NCBI GenBank assembly: GCA_020072585.1
Contig: JAIQGL010000001.1
Location: 1-64,000 of the forward strand
DNA from: Terriglobia bacterium
GTDB taxonomy: Bacteria; Acidobacteriota; Terriglobia; Terriglobales; Acidobacteriaceae
DNA length: 64,000 bases
Direction of reading: 5' to 3'
Shown here: positions 1 to 9,014 of the stretch, piece by piece
Numbering within the stretch: position 1 is the first letter of the stretch
How the letters are laid out: each line of letters begins with the position of its first letter
Notes under the pieces: model-generated
Told to the model about the DNA's origin: nothing
The model's database searches: none
The model's input: only the letters and a program-made list of their open reading frames with translations
Program-made: the position numbers and the translations under genes

Positions 1-2
1 GC

Positions 3-404
3 AACTATCTGATAAAGGCTGCGAAGACCTGGCGCAAGCATAACGGCGTTCTCATCATGGCGACGCAATCACCGGAGGACCTGAAGGAATCAAACCTGCT
101 TCCGCTGCTTGATTCCTTTCCTACCAAGATCTTCCTGGCCAATGCCGATGCTGATTATGACTTTTACACCCAGACATTCCACCTCAACCCGCGTGAGGTA
201 GAGCTGATCCAGACTCTCATTCCCAAGCGCGAGGGACTTGTTAAGACATCAACAATGGGCAAAAAGTTTGCCCTCAACGTGGACCGCAAAAGCTATTGGC
301 TTTACACCAATTCCCCGAAAGACAACGAACGCTTCGCCGCCGTTGTCCAGGAGCACGGCTTTGAACACGGCCTAGAAATCTTAGGCAGCACTCATAGGAG
401 TTGA
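3..404 (+). CDS. VirB4/TrbE-type conjugation ATPase, C-terminal part (5' truncated by window)
   Basis: The reading frame is open from the first bases and ends at 404, giving about 133 C-terminal residues. It reads through ITMATQSP-like sequence (IMATQSPEDL) followed by PTKIFLANADAD and a conserved FHLNPREVELI segment. This pattern is typical of the end of VirB4 family ATPases, which energise assembly and substrate passage through type IV secretion channels. The Walker motifs lie upstream, outside the window. It is followed after 6 bp by the VirB9 homologue, so it belongs to the same operon. The ATG at 57 is internal and is not the start. Confidence 0.85.
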   Translation, partial: NYLIKAAKTWRKHNGVLIMATQSPEDLKESNLLPLLDSFPTKIFLANADADYDFYTQTFHLNPREVELIQTLIPKREGLVKTSTMGKKFALNVDRKSYWLYTNSPKDNERFAAVVQEHGFEHGLEILGSTHRS

Positions 405-410
405 ATCATT

Positions 411-1196
411 ATGCAACGACTACTTCGCTTTACTGCTCTCATTGCAATCTCTCTCAGCACCGTCTTTGCGACAGCCCAAACCCAGGACTTGAGCCGTGCA
501 GCGGCGGAGGCCCGCACGGTTAAATATGCGGCCAAGGACATTGTTCGCATCACAACCCGTCCGCACTTTACCACCCTGATCCTGCTGCCGCCGCAGGAAC
601 GCATCCTCGATTTTGTCATCGGAGACAAAGATGCCTGGGTGCTCGAAGGAACGCAAAACTTCGCTTATCTCAAGCCCACGAAAGCAGGGCTTGAAACCAG
701 CATGAACCTCATCACTGCTTCAGGAAACATCTACACCTTTTATTGCACAAGCACGGAAGGCGCGCAGGCTGACCTCAAGATTTTCGTCGAACCCACGGAC
801 GAGAAATTGCTGACTGCGGCCAGTGGAGCGCCCCGCCTTGTGCCCGCATCCGATGTGGACCAGTTCCGGCAAGCTGCCGCCCTCGAAATCAAAGCCGCAC
901 AGGACCAGAGCAATCGTTTTCGCACCGAGTACCCGCTCCATGCGCTGAAATTCGATTACAAGTTCCAGCAAGACAGAAAGCCTTTTCGTATATCGGCCAT
1001 CTATCACGATGACCGGCTTACCTACATTCACTCGACTGCGACGGAAAAGCCGACCTTTTACGAGATCAAGGATGGCCAGCCAACGCTTGTGAATTACACC
1101 CTCGAAGATGGCGTGTACGTAATCGACCACGTTGTTGACAAAGGCTACCTCTCGATCGGCAAGCATAAGAGCACATTTGAGAGGCAGGGAGAGTGA
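411..1196 (+). CDS. VirB9/TrbG/CagX-type conjugal transfer protein
   Basis: This 261-residue protein has an N-terminal signal peptide (hydrophobic residues about 5-22, ending near ATAQ). It then has a beta-rich domain with the pattern ILLPPQERILDFVIGDKDAW and a C-terminal part resembling the VirB9 domain that binds VirB7/VirB10. VirB9/TrbG is a periplasmic and outer-membrane core component of type IV secretion systems. It lies 6 bp after the VirB4 gene and 3 bp before the VirB10 homologue, matching the conserved VirB/Trb order. Length is slightly below the usual 270-300 residues. Family assignment is good; the exact subfamily (TrbG or VirB9) is uncertain. Confidence 0.82.
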   Translation: MQRLLRFTALIAISLSTVFATAQTQDLSRAAAEARTVKYAAKDIVRITTRPHFTTLILLPPQERILDFVIGDKDAWVLEGTQNFAYLKPTKAGLETSMNLITASGNIYTFYCTSTEGAQADLKIFVEPTDEKLLTAASGAPRLVPASDVDQFRQAAALEIKAAQDQSNRFRTEYPLHALKFDYKFQQDRKPFRISAIYHDDRLTYIHSTATEKPTFYEIKDGQPTLVNYTLEDGVYVIDHVVDKGYLSIGKHKSTFERQGE

Positions 1197-1199
1197 CCA

Positions 1200-2615
1200 A
1201 TGTCCACCATGCCACAAACAACGCCACCAATGCCCGAGCCGGAAGCGCCGGAGCTTTCAACTGCTGCCGCCCCCATCAATAACAAGCGGATTGCCGCCAC
1301 TGGTGTTATCCCAAAACGGATGCAGTCATGGATTTATCTCGCAGTACTTCTGGTTACGGCTGTGGGACTTTGGTTTTCCTCTGGTTCCACCAAAGCAGCC
1401 AAGCCAAAACCCGGCACGGTTGCGGCGCCAGGAGATCAGGTTAAACCGCCCGTTGGCGGACTCTCCCCGGACGAGGTACAGACGCGTCTGAAAGAGAGCG
1501 AGCAGGCCAGCCGAAACGTAGCAGCCAATCAGCATTCCAGTCCGCCGCAAGGTAGCGATGCGCAATTCAAAGCCGCCTTCGGAGACTCTAACCAGCCATC
1601 CACCGACACCCAGAACCCTCTCCAAAACCCGCCGACCCGCGATCCCATTCAGGAGGATGAACGCAAGCGGGAATACACCGGACGCTTTGCTTCTAACATC
1701 GCGTTGTCTTATCGCTCCGATCCACATGCCGGAGCTGCCAGCACCCAATCACCTGCGAATCAACTCTCTCGTATCACGAATGCCAGCGAGTTACCGGCTG
1801 CATCGGCCCTGCAATCGGGCCTTGCCGCTTTGCCAGCGGATTTCCAACAACAGCTCGATTTGCTCCAGGCGCAACAAGAAAAGCTCCTGTCCCAACAGCA
1901 ACAACAACTGGCCGCGGCTACGGGTATTCCTCCGGGCCCCGCCCCGCAACCCCAAACATCGGCGCAGAGTGCTCCCGCTCGAACTCTCCGCAATCCCAAC
2001 CTGAATCAGGCTACGGGCAAAGATCACGTCATCTTTGAGGGAACCGTGCTCGAATCGGTGCTTGTGAATCGCCTCAATGGCGACTTCGCCGGCCCGGTCA
2101 TCTGTCAGATTTCTACTGACGTTTATTCCCACGACCATGCCGAGTTGCTGATCCCGGCCGGAAGCCGAATTCTGGGAGAAACAAACAAGGTCAATGATGT
2201 TGGACAGGAACGGCTAGCCGTCATCTTCCATCGGCTCATCATGCCGGATGGCTATGCTGTGGACCTGGACCAGGCCCCCGGTCTCAATCAAATCGGGGAG
2301 ACTGCGCTACGCGACAAAGTTAACAATCATTATTTCAAGATCTTCGGCGCTTCTATAGCAGTCGGAGCAATCGCTGGACTCTCGACCATTGGGACAAACA
2401 ACAGCGCCGTTACCGGCCTGCCCACGTCCAATGCCAGCGCTTACCGCGAAGGTGTAGCCGGAAGCCTGTCGCAATCGTCTCTCAGAATTCTCGACAAATT
2501 CTTGAACATTCCGCCAACCATCACCATCCGCGAGGGCCACCGCGTGAGAGTTTTTCTTACCCAAGATTTGCTGCTGCCCGCGTACAGCAATCACAGAATG
2601 GCCTCGGATTTGTAA
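1200..2615 (+). CDS. VirB10/TrbI-type conjugal transfer protein
   Basis: The 471-residue product has a short cytoplasmic N-terminus and one membrane helix at about residues 42-60. A long proline- and glutamine-rich periplasmic linker follows, including a run of glutamines near residues 218-238. The C-terminal TrbI/VirB10 domain contains VNRLNGDFAGPVICQISTDV, IPAGSRILGE and the closing FLTQDLLLP. VirB10 spans both membranes and passes energy state to the outer-membrane pore. Antenna-region helices are seen near SIAVGAIAGLSTIG. The gene starts 3 bp after the VirB9 stop. It is one of the surest transfer-gene assignments here. Confidence 0.9.
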   Translation: MSTMPQTTPPMPEPEAPELSTAAAPINNKRIAATGVIPKRMQSWIYLAVLLVTAVGLWFSSGSTKAAKPKPGTVAAPGDQVKPPVGGLSPDEVQTRLKESEQASRNVAANQHSSPPQGSDAQFKAAFGDSNQPSTDTQNPLQNPPTRDPIQEDERKREYTGRFASNIALSYRSDPHAGAASTQSPANQLSRITNASELPAASALQSGLAALPADFQQQLDLLQAQQEKLLSQQQQQLAAATGIPPGPAPQPQTSAQSAPARTLRNPNLNQATGKDHVIFEGTVLESVLVNRLNGDFAGPVICQISTDVYSHDHAELLIPAGSRILGETNKVNDVGQERLAVIFHRLIMPDGYAVDLDQAPGLNQIGETALRDKVNNHYFKIFGASIAVGAIAGLSTIGTNNSAVTGLPTSNASAYREGVAGSLSQSSLRILDKFLNIPPTITIREGHRVRVFLTQDLLLPAYSNHRMASDL

Positions 2616-2662
2616 AGGAGAAGTTCGCAGTCTTACCAGATTCAAAGGAGAAGAAACACGTT

Positions 2663-3397
2663 ATGAAAAAGCTAATTTCAGTCGCAATTTTATTGCTCGC
2701 CACCACCATACCGGGTACAGCCCAGATTGCTGTCGTTGACGTGGCCAGCGTCAGGCAGCAAGTGCAACAGCTTCTGCAAATGCAAAAAGAGTTAGTGCAG
2801 CTTCAGCAGATGTATGCGCTCTATCAACAGCAATTCAATTTGCTGAATGCCGAGGCGCAATCCCTCAAGGGCCTGCCCAATCGCTACCGCTACACCTTTG
2901 CCAACTGGCAGCAGTTTGTTGCCGGAAACCAGTACGGTAACACCAACAATTGGGCCAGCGGCATCACCACGGGCGACGCCAATTCGATCCAAACAGGATT
3001 CCGCAACCTCTTACCAACCATCCAGCCCGTTGATGTCACGGCCACCCCGCAGGCGCAACAGGACTGGCGGCAACAATACGGCCTCATGCAACTGCAGGAC
3101 GCCAGCCTCATGACCGGAATGAAGACCATCGGCGATCTCCGCAACAATATGCAGCAGAACACACGAGTGCTGGCGCAGCTTGAAGCCGACGCCACTTCCA
3201 GCGATCCGAGTTTGCAGTCGGCCAAGGCGCTCCAGCAGAAAACGCTCGTTGCCATGCTGTTGATGATTCATACGCTCCAGGACACGAACCGGGCGCTTGC
3301 GTCTTCCATTGATTTAGAGGTGCAGACGCTAGCTCAACAGCGATGGGAGAGAGGACGAGAGTTGAACGCCACAGCCAGAGACCGCCAGGGACGCTAA
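2663..3397 (+). CDS. VirB5/TrbJ-type pilus-associated protein
   Basis: The protein has 244 residues, with a clear signal peptide (residues 1-20, ending TAQ) and a long, glutamine-rich helical body (VQQLLQMQKELVQLQQMY). A tryptophan/asparagine-rich middle section and a second long coiled segment follow. This is the TrbJ/VirB5 layout; VirB5 proteins sit at the pilus tip and help adhesion and assembly. A ribosome site (AAAGGAGAAG) lies about 9 bp before the ATG. Sequence conservation in this family is weak, so the call relies on helix pattern, export signal and position between VirB10 and VirB6. Confidence 0.75.
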   Translation: MKKLISVAILLLATTIPGTAQIAVVDVASVRQQVQQLLQMQKELVQLQQMYALYQQQFNLLNAEAQSLKGLPNRYRYTFANWQQFVAGNQYGNTNNWASGITTGDANSIQTGFRNLLPTIQPVDVTATPQAQQDWRQQYGLMQLQDASLMTGMKTIGDLRNNMQQNTRVLAQLEADATSSDPSLQSAKALQQKTLVAMLLMIHTLQDTNRALASSIDLEVQTLAQQRWERGRELNATARDRQGR

Positions 3398-3454
3398 CTG
3401 CGGAGATTGCCAATTCACCTTGGATATGAACCCGTCCTATAAGGAGACGGAACG

Positions 3455-4315
3455 ATGGACCCGACTCTACTCAACAATTTACTGGCCTCACTGCGTGACA
3501 CGATCTTTAGTGTGCTCACCGAGCACGGCACTCCTTTCGCGCAACTCGGCCTTAACATCTTCCGCACGATCACGATTGTCATGATTGTCATTGCGGGGAG
3601 CCGCATCGCGTTCTCTGACCACCACTCTCTACACAAGCTCCGCACGCTTGCCGGACTGATTCTGACCGTGTGGATCATGCTAACGCTTTACACCAGACCT
3701 AGTCCGCTCCTCGGGGGCCATTCTTTCTCCGAAGCAATCCCCAGAACCGCATTCGCCATGGCTGATCTGGTGGGCACCACGACGCAGCAACAGATGCTGG
3801 CCAAGCTTGACCAAATCACCAACGGGATTTCGGGCATGAGTTCGTTCTCGTTCTTGCATGCCCGCGATTTCATCACTTACCTCATCATCACTCTTCTTAT
3901 CGCCGTATTGGAACTGGCCATGTTTATTGTCATCGGCTTCGGCTATCTCGCTCTTGGGGCGGTCCTCGTCATTGGCCCCATCCTTATTCCTTTTATGATC
4001 GTGCCAAAACTCGATTTCTTGTTCTGGAGCTGGCTCAAGGCTCTCATCAAATACAGCTTCTATCCCGTAGTCGGCAACATCGTGTTGCTCGGAATTTGCC
4101 AGATTATGCTCTCCGTCTTGAACACCACTTTCCCACTTGCGGGCCAGATCGCCTTCAACATTGTCCAGCTCCCTATCTTGATCATAGTTTTCGCCGCTGG
4201 CCTCTATGCCATTTTCAAAATTCCCAGCTTGGTCGGGGACATCTTCAGCGGCGCAGCCAATGCCGGCAGCGGTGTGCAAGCAGCAATTACCGCTGCCGTC
4301 ATGAAGGCGCTCTGA
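3455..4315 (+). CDS. VirB6/TrbL-type polytopic membrane protein
   Basis: The 286-residue product is strongly hydrophobic, with about five or six membrane helices (near residues 28-48, 62-80, 140-165, 168-190, 200-225 and 240-262). A loop before the helix block contains TTQQQMLAKLDQITNGISG. VirB6/TrbL is the inner-membrane channel component that contacts the DNA substrate. The start is supported by AAGGAGACGG just upstream. Position between the VirB5-like and VirB8-like genes agrees with Trb order. No catalytic residues are expected in this family. Confidence 0.78.
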   Translation: MDPTLLNNLLASLRDTIFSVLTEHGTPFAQLGLNIFRTITIVMIVIAGSRIAFSDHHSLHKLRTLAGLILTVWIMLTLYTRPSPLLGGHSFSEAIPRTAFAMADLVGTTTQQQMLAKLDQITNGISGMSSFSFLHARDFITYLIITLLIAVLELAMFIVIGFGYLALGAVLVIGPILIPFMIVPKLDFLFWSWLKALIKYSFYPVVGNIVLLGICQIMLSVLNTTFPLAGQIAFNIVQLPILIIVFAAGLYAIFKIPSLVGDIFSGAANAGSGVQAAITAAVMKAL

Positions 4316-4344
4316 CGGCGCCGCAAAAAGGAGAACAAATACCC

Positions 4345-5058
4345 ATGAATGCATCTTCAACCCGCAAACCAGAGTTGCCGACCATCCCGGCAAAATCCGA
4401 GGCCGAATTCCAGGCAGGCAAACGGCTCTATGCCGAACAGTGGGGGGATGCCGTGGTGACAAACACATATCTTAAGATCACCATCCTGGCGTTAAGCCTG
4501 CTGTGCGCTGGCTCCCTATATATCGCCTATGCCACGGTCAAAAAGATCGACAGCTTTCATACGCGCTACATCCGCATCGACGCCATAGGGCGGGCCGAAG
4601 CCATCAAATACGATGACCTCAGTTACAAGCCGCAGGAAAAGGAAATCAAATACTTCCTGACCGAGTTTTCCCGCCTGTATTACGGCCGCAACAAGCTGAC
4701 GATTCGCGACGACTTCCGTCGCGCCCTGCTGTTCATGGACACGCAGCTTGCGAACAACGTCCTGGCTGCCTGGACCAAAGACAAGACAATCGACAATTTT
4801 CTCACCGCCAACGCCCCCAATCAGGAGGTAACAGTAAACCGTATTGACATCGAAGACCTGCGGGCAGCGCCCTATAAGGCCACCGTTGAGTATGAATTGA
4901 TCTACAAATCGCCCCTTGATGGCAGTGTGATCAAACGCTCTCAATACACCGCCCACTTTGTCTTCGCCTTTCGCGACACCGTGAGCAACGACCTCATTCA
5001 AATCAACCCGCTCGGTCTCGCCATTTCCTATTTCCGGGAAGACGAGGCCCTGAATTGA
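4345..5058 (+). CDS. VirB8/TrbF-type inner-membrane transfer protein
   Basis: I place the start at the ATG at 4345, after AAAAGGAGAAC, because the frame upstream overlaps the VirB6-like gene. The 237-residue protein has a short N-terminus, a single membrane helix at about residues 35-57, and a periplasmic NTF2-like domain. That domain contains YFLTEFSRLYYGRNKLTIRD and a final beta strand section ending near YFREDEALN. VirB8/TrbF is a bitopic scaffold contacting VirB6, VirB9 and VirB10. It is the fifth consecutive VirB/Trb gene here, and its order and size fit TrbF. Confidence 0.82.
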   Translation: MNASSTRKPELPTIPAKSEAEFQAGKRLYAEQWGDAVVTNTYLKITILALSLLCAGSLYIAYATVKKIDSFHTRYIRIDAIGRAEAIKYDDLSYKPQEKEIKYFLTEFSRLYYGRNKLTIRDDFRRALLFMDTQLANNVLAAWTKDKTIDNFLTANAPNQEVTVNRIDIEDLRAAPYKATVEYELIYKSPLDGSVIKRSQYTAHFVFAFRDTVSNDLIQINPLGLAISYFREDEALN

Positions 5059-5083
5059 GCCCGCGCAAAGGAGTACCGCAATC

Positions 5084-5413
5084 ATGCCGCAACCGCAGCT
5101 TACGTTACCGCAACAGTATGGACGCTTTCTGGTGACGGGGGCCTTCGTCTTTGTCCTCGTCTTCTGGGGTCTGTCCCAATTCCTGATTTCCAGCCACGAC
5201 GCGCACCTCAATTTCGCCGCTGTCCGCCTGACCGCCAAAGCCTCTATCCACCAACCCTTTTCCGTATGGCTTCAGAACTTTGAAACGGCTTACCTGCCGT
5301 TCTTTCTCCGGCAACGCTCCTTGCTCGGTTGTTACATGATTGCCAGCGCCTTTGCCTGGCTGGCCGGATTCTTTCATGACACAAAGATCCTGCGTAAGGA
5401 GAACACGCTGTGA
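5084..5413 (+). CDS. Small two-helix membrane protein in the transfer operon
   Basis: This 109-residue protein is not recognised by sequence. It has two predicted membrane helices (about residues 14-34 and 80-96) separated by a loop of about 45 residues that could lie in the periplasm. It starts after AAAGGAG and its stop overlaps the GTG start of the VirD4-like gene (shared GTGA), so the two are probably translationally coupled. Position immediately before the coupling ATPase suggests a helper for that protein or a VirB3/TrbD-like role, but this is inference from neighbourhood only. Confidence 0.6.
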   Translation: MPQPQLTLPQQYGRFLVTGAFVFVLVFWGLSQFLISSHDAHLNFAAVRLTAKASIHQPFSVWLQNFETAYLPFFLRQRSLLGCYMIASAFAWLAGFFHDTKILRKENTL

Positions 5414-6987
5414 CGTTCCCCAATTTCAAAGACCGTCGTTTCTCAAACAAAGTCATCATGGCAACGGTGCTTTTGCACTTCATAAGCCTCATGATGGCGG
5501 CTCGCTTTGACCAGCTCTGGCTTACCCAGATCGCTCTCTACGGCACCCTGAGTCTTTATTTCGGTCTCATGCCGGTTCTCTGGTTATGGCACCGCGCCAC
5601 CAAACGCTTGCCCTCCGATGACACGCTGTCGGATATCCGCAGGAGCTTCGATGAAACCGAACGGCCTGCCTATGAGCCAAGCCGCTATTTCGCTTTTGAA
5701 AAGGGAATCTTTGCCGGCCTCAATGACCGCCGCAAACCTGTTTACGTCTCCTGGGAGGAATTTAACAGCACCCACATGCAGGTCATCGGCACTACTGGCG
5801 CGGGCAAAGGCGTCATGAGCACCATGCTGCTCGTCCAATGCGGGCTCAACGGCCAGCGCGTCATCATCTTTGACCCCAAAAACGATAAGCACGCTCCCAG
5901 CGTCATTGCTCTTGCGGCCAGGCAGGCAGGTTTGCCGTTCCATCTGATCGACTTGCGACCGGAGACACCGCCCCAGGTCAACCCTTTTCGCTTTGCGACG
6001 TATGCGGAGATGAAAGAGCTTTTGACTACAACCTTTGATCTTGCAGATAAGGGAGAGGCCGCTGACTTCTACCGGCTTATCGACCGCAGGGCGGCCCGCG
6101 ATGTAATACGCCGTGCCGGATCAAATCCTACTATCAAACGAATGCTAGAAGTCGCCGATGAGAGCCCATTCATCACCGACGAAGATGCGGTTGCCTTTCT
6201 CGAAAAACTCACCGAGATGACCGAACTTGACGCCATCGACACCAATGAAGGCCCCAATCTCGGGGAATTGATTTCCAGTCCCGGCTTTCTCTACATCATC
6301 GGCAGCATTCGCAGTGTCGAATCTATCCAATGCCAAAAGCTGCTCTTGCTGCGCATCCTGCAAATCATCGAGAAACGTTCTGAAAACTTGGCCGACCGTC
6401 TGCCTATCGCCATGATGCTCGATGAGTTCAAGTACATCCTTTCACCGCCTGCATTGCAGGCGCTCGGGACGGTGCGGGACAAGAACTGCCATCTCATCCT
6501 GGCCCATCAGAGCATTGGCGACCTTGAAGAGTGCAAAGGGCTTGATCCCGCCGCTGTCCGCGGAGCAGTGCTCGAGAATACGGGAATCAAATTTATCTAT
6601 AGGGCCAAGACCCCGGAGACAGCGCAATGGGCCTCGGAGCTTTCCGGGACCATCATTGCAAAAACCCGCCGCACCGACATTCAGCAATCCGCCTTCGATG
6701 CCGCGACCGCCCAATACAACGAAGTCGAAAGGGCACTGCTCACCACCAACGACATACTCGCCCTTCCCAAGCTGGTGGGAATGCTCTTTGGAGTTGGGTT
6801 GGCAAAACGCTGCCAAGCCGCCCGTATGCCAAAGGGCGAAAGGCCGCAGCTTACAGCCGCGCCCAGGGCGCCGGAGATCGTGCGCAAAAACCGAGCCAAG
6901 GCAAAGATGGCGCAACAGAACGAAGCCTCCAGAGCGTATTCAGAAGTCGAAGATTCGGGCGATCCAACCCAAGAAAACCTTACCTAA
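5410..6987 (+). CDS. VirD4/TraG-like type IV coupling ATPase
   Basis: The 525-residue protein starts at a GTG overlapping the previous stop by 4 bp. Two N-terminal membrane helices (about residues 17-36 and 42-62) are followed by an FtsK/VirD4-type motor. Walker A is GTTGAGKG at about residues 126-133, and Walker B with MMLDEFKYI is near residue 338. The segment FDPKNDKHAPSV after Walker A and the LAHQSIGDLEE stretch are typical of VirD4/TraD proteins that recognise DNA-protein substrates. It docks the relaxosome on the secretion channel. Its C-terminal tail is basic and polar. It is somewhat shorter than classic TraG (about 600-650). Confidence 0.87.
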   Translation: MTFPNFKDRRFSNKVIMATVLLHFISLMMAARFDQLWLTQIALYGTLSLYFGLMPVLWLWHRATKRLPSDDTLSDIRRSFDETERPAYEPSRYFAFEKGIFAGLNDRRKPVYVSWEEFNSTHMQVIGTTGAGKGVMSTMLLVQCGLNGQRVIIFDPKNDKHAPSVIALAARQAGLPFHLIDLRPETPPQVNPFRFATYAEMKELLTTTFDLADKGEAADFYRLIDRRAARDVIRRAGSNPTIKRMLEVADESPFITDEDAVAFLEKLTEMTELDAIDTNEGPNLGELISSPGFLYIIGSIRSVESIQCQKLLLLRILQIIEKRSENLADRLPIAMMLDEFKYILSPPALQALGTVRDKNCHLILAHQSIGDLEECKGLDPAAVRGAVLENTGIKFIYRAKTPETAQWASELSGTIIAKTRRTDIQQSAFDAATAQYNEVERALLTTNDILALPKLVGMLFGVGLAKRCQAARMPKGERPQLTAAPRAPEIVRKNRAKAKMAQQNEASRAYSEVEDSGDPTQENLT

Positions 6988-6992
6988 ATGCC

Positions 6993-7775
6993 ATGTCCCT
7001 GCTTCCCCGCACACTCGCCTATGAGCAAAGCAAACGCAAATCGCGGGACGTGCTTTCGTTCCTACGCACATCCGTTTATTCCACCGAGTCGCTGCTTGGA
7101 CAGGTCATGCGTATCAAACATCGCAGCACTGTCCATAACACTCTCGTTCGTTTAGAACAAGCTGGCCTCATACGCCGTGCTCCCATCCGCAGTGCTATGG
7201 CATTTGTCACACTTTGGGGAATTACCTCTGAAGGCCAGCAGCTTGCCACACCCTCAGGCGAAGAAGCTAGCCCGCTGACTTTTAACATTTCCAAAGTCAG
7301 CGTCTCGCGGCTCGAACACTATCTATCACTCCAGCAAATCCGTATCACCGCCGAGGCGTTCGGCTGGACAGAGTTTGTCTATTGTGACCGCGAAGCAAGA
7401 GCAAACCCAGACAGAGCTGAGTCCAAGTACAACGTTCGCCCCGACCTAACCGCCCTTGATCCTCATGGCCGCAGGGTGGCAATCGAATGCGAACTCTCCC
7501 TCAAAAGTCCGGCCCGCTACAAAGAGAACATCATTCCCGGCCATATTCGGCACATCAATGCCGAAGAATATGACTACGTGCTCTGGATCACAAAGACGCC
7601 CGAGGATCAGCAAACCTTGCATCAATCTCTCACCGCCAGGATTCAGGAACTGAGAGAATTCGAGCGATTGCATCTGTCACGCACCTTTACCGATTACAAA
7701 ATGTTTCAATTCGCCAATCTCGAAACCTGGCTCAAGCCACAGCTCGTTGTTCTGTCCAACGGAGGGCAGCATTGA
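6993..7775 (+). CDS. Replication-relaxation-type protein (winged helix plus nuclease-like domain)
   Basis: I take ATG 6993, 5 bp after the VirD4 stop, giving 260 residues; the longer frame upstream is a shadow of the VirD4 gene. The N-terminal 90 residues look like a winged helix (RSTVHNTLVRLEQAGLIRRA). The middle holds RPDLTALDPHGRRVAIECEL, which resembles a PD-(D/E)XK-type core (D...ExE). This layout matches the Replic_Relax family found beside VirD4 and relaxase genes in actinobacterial and acidobacterial elements. A role in oriT recognition or processing is likely but not proven. It may substitute for, or assist, a relaxase not seen in the window. Confidence 0.6.
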   Translation: MSLLPRTLAYEQSKRKSRDVLSFLRTSVYSTESLLGQVMRIKHRSTVHNTLVRLEQAGLIRRAPIRSAMAFVTLWGITSEGQQLATPSGEEASPLTFNISKVSVSRLEHYLSLQQIRITAEAFGWTEFVYCDREARANPDRAESKYNVRPDLTALDPHGRRVAIECELSLKSPARYKENIIPGHIRHINAEEYDYVLWITKTPEDQQTLHQSLTARIQELREFERLHLSRTFTDYKMFQFANLETWLKPQLVVLSNGGQH

Positions 7776-8053
7776 TGCATTCTGCCAGTCGCAGAGCGAT
7801 CCTCTGGGCCGAGTCCCCGGCCTTCTTTCTTGCTACTCCGTGCGGCCTTAAGGCACGCCACACTCGGTCAGCCCCTCGCATCGCTCACCGCCTACACCAT
7901 CGCGCAGTCGATGTGCGCCATGGCGTGCGCAATAGTGTGCGCGATACTGTACACGGAAAATCTTTGCCTGAATGCTCATTTTGGGCTGCGGGCGCTCGCC
8001 CCATTCGCATCCCAGGCAGGGCTGCCGCCCTGATGCTTCGTAAAGCCGCAACC

Positions 8054-8207
8054 GGCCTCCGCGCTCTCGGCCTCAAACCAGCGTCTTTACTGCGCACGGC
8101 CCAGGCCAGCCTCCCTGTTCCGCGCTCTCACAGGGCACCCGCTGGCCAGGGCCAAAATCAAAATCTAAGAGGCGGGTATCTTCGGATTGGCCTCCGCGCT
8201 CTCGGCC
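8054..8207 (+). repeat. 19-bp direct repeat pair
   Basis: GGCCTCCGCGCTCTCGGCC occurs at 8054-8072 and again at 8189-8207, each within a hairpin-forming stretch. Identical copies 135 bp apart suggest either duplicated protein-binding sites or repeated RNA elements in the structured leader. Confidence 0.75.
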
Positions 8208-8248
8208 ATACACCGTTTCCGAAGACGCCCGCCTGCGCTCCCGCGCCC

Positions 8249-8300
8249 GACTGGCGGCCTATTCCCTCGCTTCGCTCGGTCATACCCCAGGCCGCCAGTC
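8249..8300. repeat. Perfect 12-bp inverted repeat
   Basis: GACTGGCGGCCT at 8249-8260 pairs exactly with AGGCCGCCAGTC at 8289-8300, with a smaller CGCTTCGCTCG-type hairpin between. It is the strongest of several stems in the non-coding region upstream of the VirB11 operon. No T-run follows, so it is not a simple intrinsic terminator. Confidence 0.8.
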
Positions 8301-8711
8301 GTGCGCGCTTCGCGCTTGACCAAGCACCGCATCAGTCGCGTTTGGGAACGCTCCTTCCGCTGTCGCTCGTTGGGACTCGCTCCTGCTTGTGCCGTGACCG
8401 GCTCAGTCAGCGCTTGGGCGCTTCCTTCTCCTTGCGCCGCCTAGGGGCGGCTTACCACGGCTCTCCGGCCCTTGGGGGCCTGCGCAAACTTTCGCTGATA
8501 GGCAGCGAAGAGTTTTTGCCGTTTTCTTCGGTCGCGCGGGCAACCTGCGCGCATCGTTCCATTCAACCTCGAAACGAGCTTGCCGGAAAATCGGTTGAGC
8601 TGCGAGCGCTCGCCCAATCAAGCCTCAGGCATCGAGCAAACGCGGATCAACCGCAATTCAATCATTCTTCAATCGACAACCAAACCGAGAATAAGGAGTT
8701 AATCAATAGTT

Positions 8712-9014
8712 ATGCCGCTTATTGAAATACCGCCGCAGGGAAAAGACGTTTCGATGACCGTACATCTGCCAGAGGAAACCGCAAACGATGTCAAACTCTA
8801 TGCCCGTTTCCTCAAGGCCACGCATCAATCTGCGCCATCGGCAATCATCACCGAATGCATCCGCAGAACCTTGAAACAGGATTCGGAGTTTCAAACCTGG
8901 AAGTCTGATCCAGCCAACACCAAGACAAATCGGGGCGGAGTTCGTCCCCGCAAATCCCCTCCGACCGCACTGCCTCAGTCCGGCAAGTTGGAAATCGGAG
9001 CAAAAGACAAATGA
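8712..9014 (+). CDS. Small hydrophilic protein upstream of VirB11 (possible RHH accessory protein)
   Basis: The 100-residue product begins with SMTVHLPEETANDVKLYARFLKAT split into a short beta-like stretch and two helices. This resembles a ribbon-helix-helix DNA-binding protein such as MobC-type or plasmid accessory factors. The C-terminal third is basic, Pro/Lys-rich and probably disordered. The start is preceded by AAGGAG. Its stop overlaps the VirB11 start (ATGA), implying coupling. An oriT-binding accessory protein is a reasonable guess given the hairpin-rich DNA just upstream, but the evidence is weak. Confidence 0.6.
   Translation: MPLIEIPPQGKDVSMTVHLPEETANDVKLYARFLKATHQSAPSAIITECIRRTLKQDSEFQTWKSDPANTKTNRGGVRPRKSPPTALPQSGKLEIGAKDK

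Larger units (their letters stand above)
7776..8711. other. Hairpin-rich non-coding region between transfer genes
   Basis: No convincing gene is present in these 936 bases. The long + frame through it translates to an Arg/Ala/Ser/Pro-rich string without domain-like pattern. The stretch holds many strong inverted repeats: GACTGGCGGCCT at 8249-8260 with its perfect complement at 8289-8300, a 14/16 pair at 8170-8185 and 8219-8234, and a two-part stem at 8104-8118 with 8130-8147. It also has a 19-bp direct repeat (8054-8072 and 8189-8207). It may be a long structured leader for the 8712-12132 genes, an oriT-like region or a structured RNA. Confidence 0.6.

Noticed and set aside
3680-4468. 262-codon minus frame across the VirB6-like gene
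   Set aside because: It is the antisense shadow of a hydrophobic membrane protein gene and is full of Asp/Glu/Asn as expected for such shadows.
6627-6992. Long upstream extension of the replication-relaxation frame
   Set aside because: It overlaps the VirD4-like gene in another frame; ATG 6993 follows that gene's stop by 5 bp.
7772-8725. 317-codon + frame between the replication-relaxation gene and the VirB11 operon
   Set aside because: It translates to an Arg/Ala/Ser/Pro/Leu-rich string without domain pattern, and the DNA is dense in inverted repeats; it also overlaps the start of the better gene at 8712.
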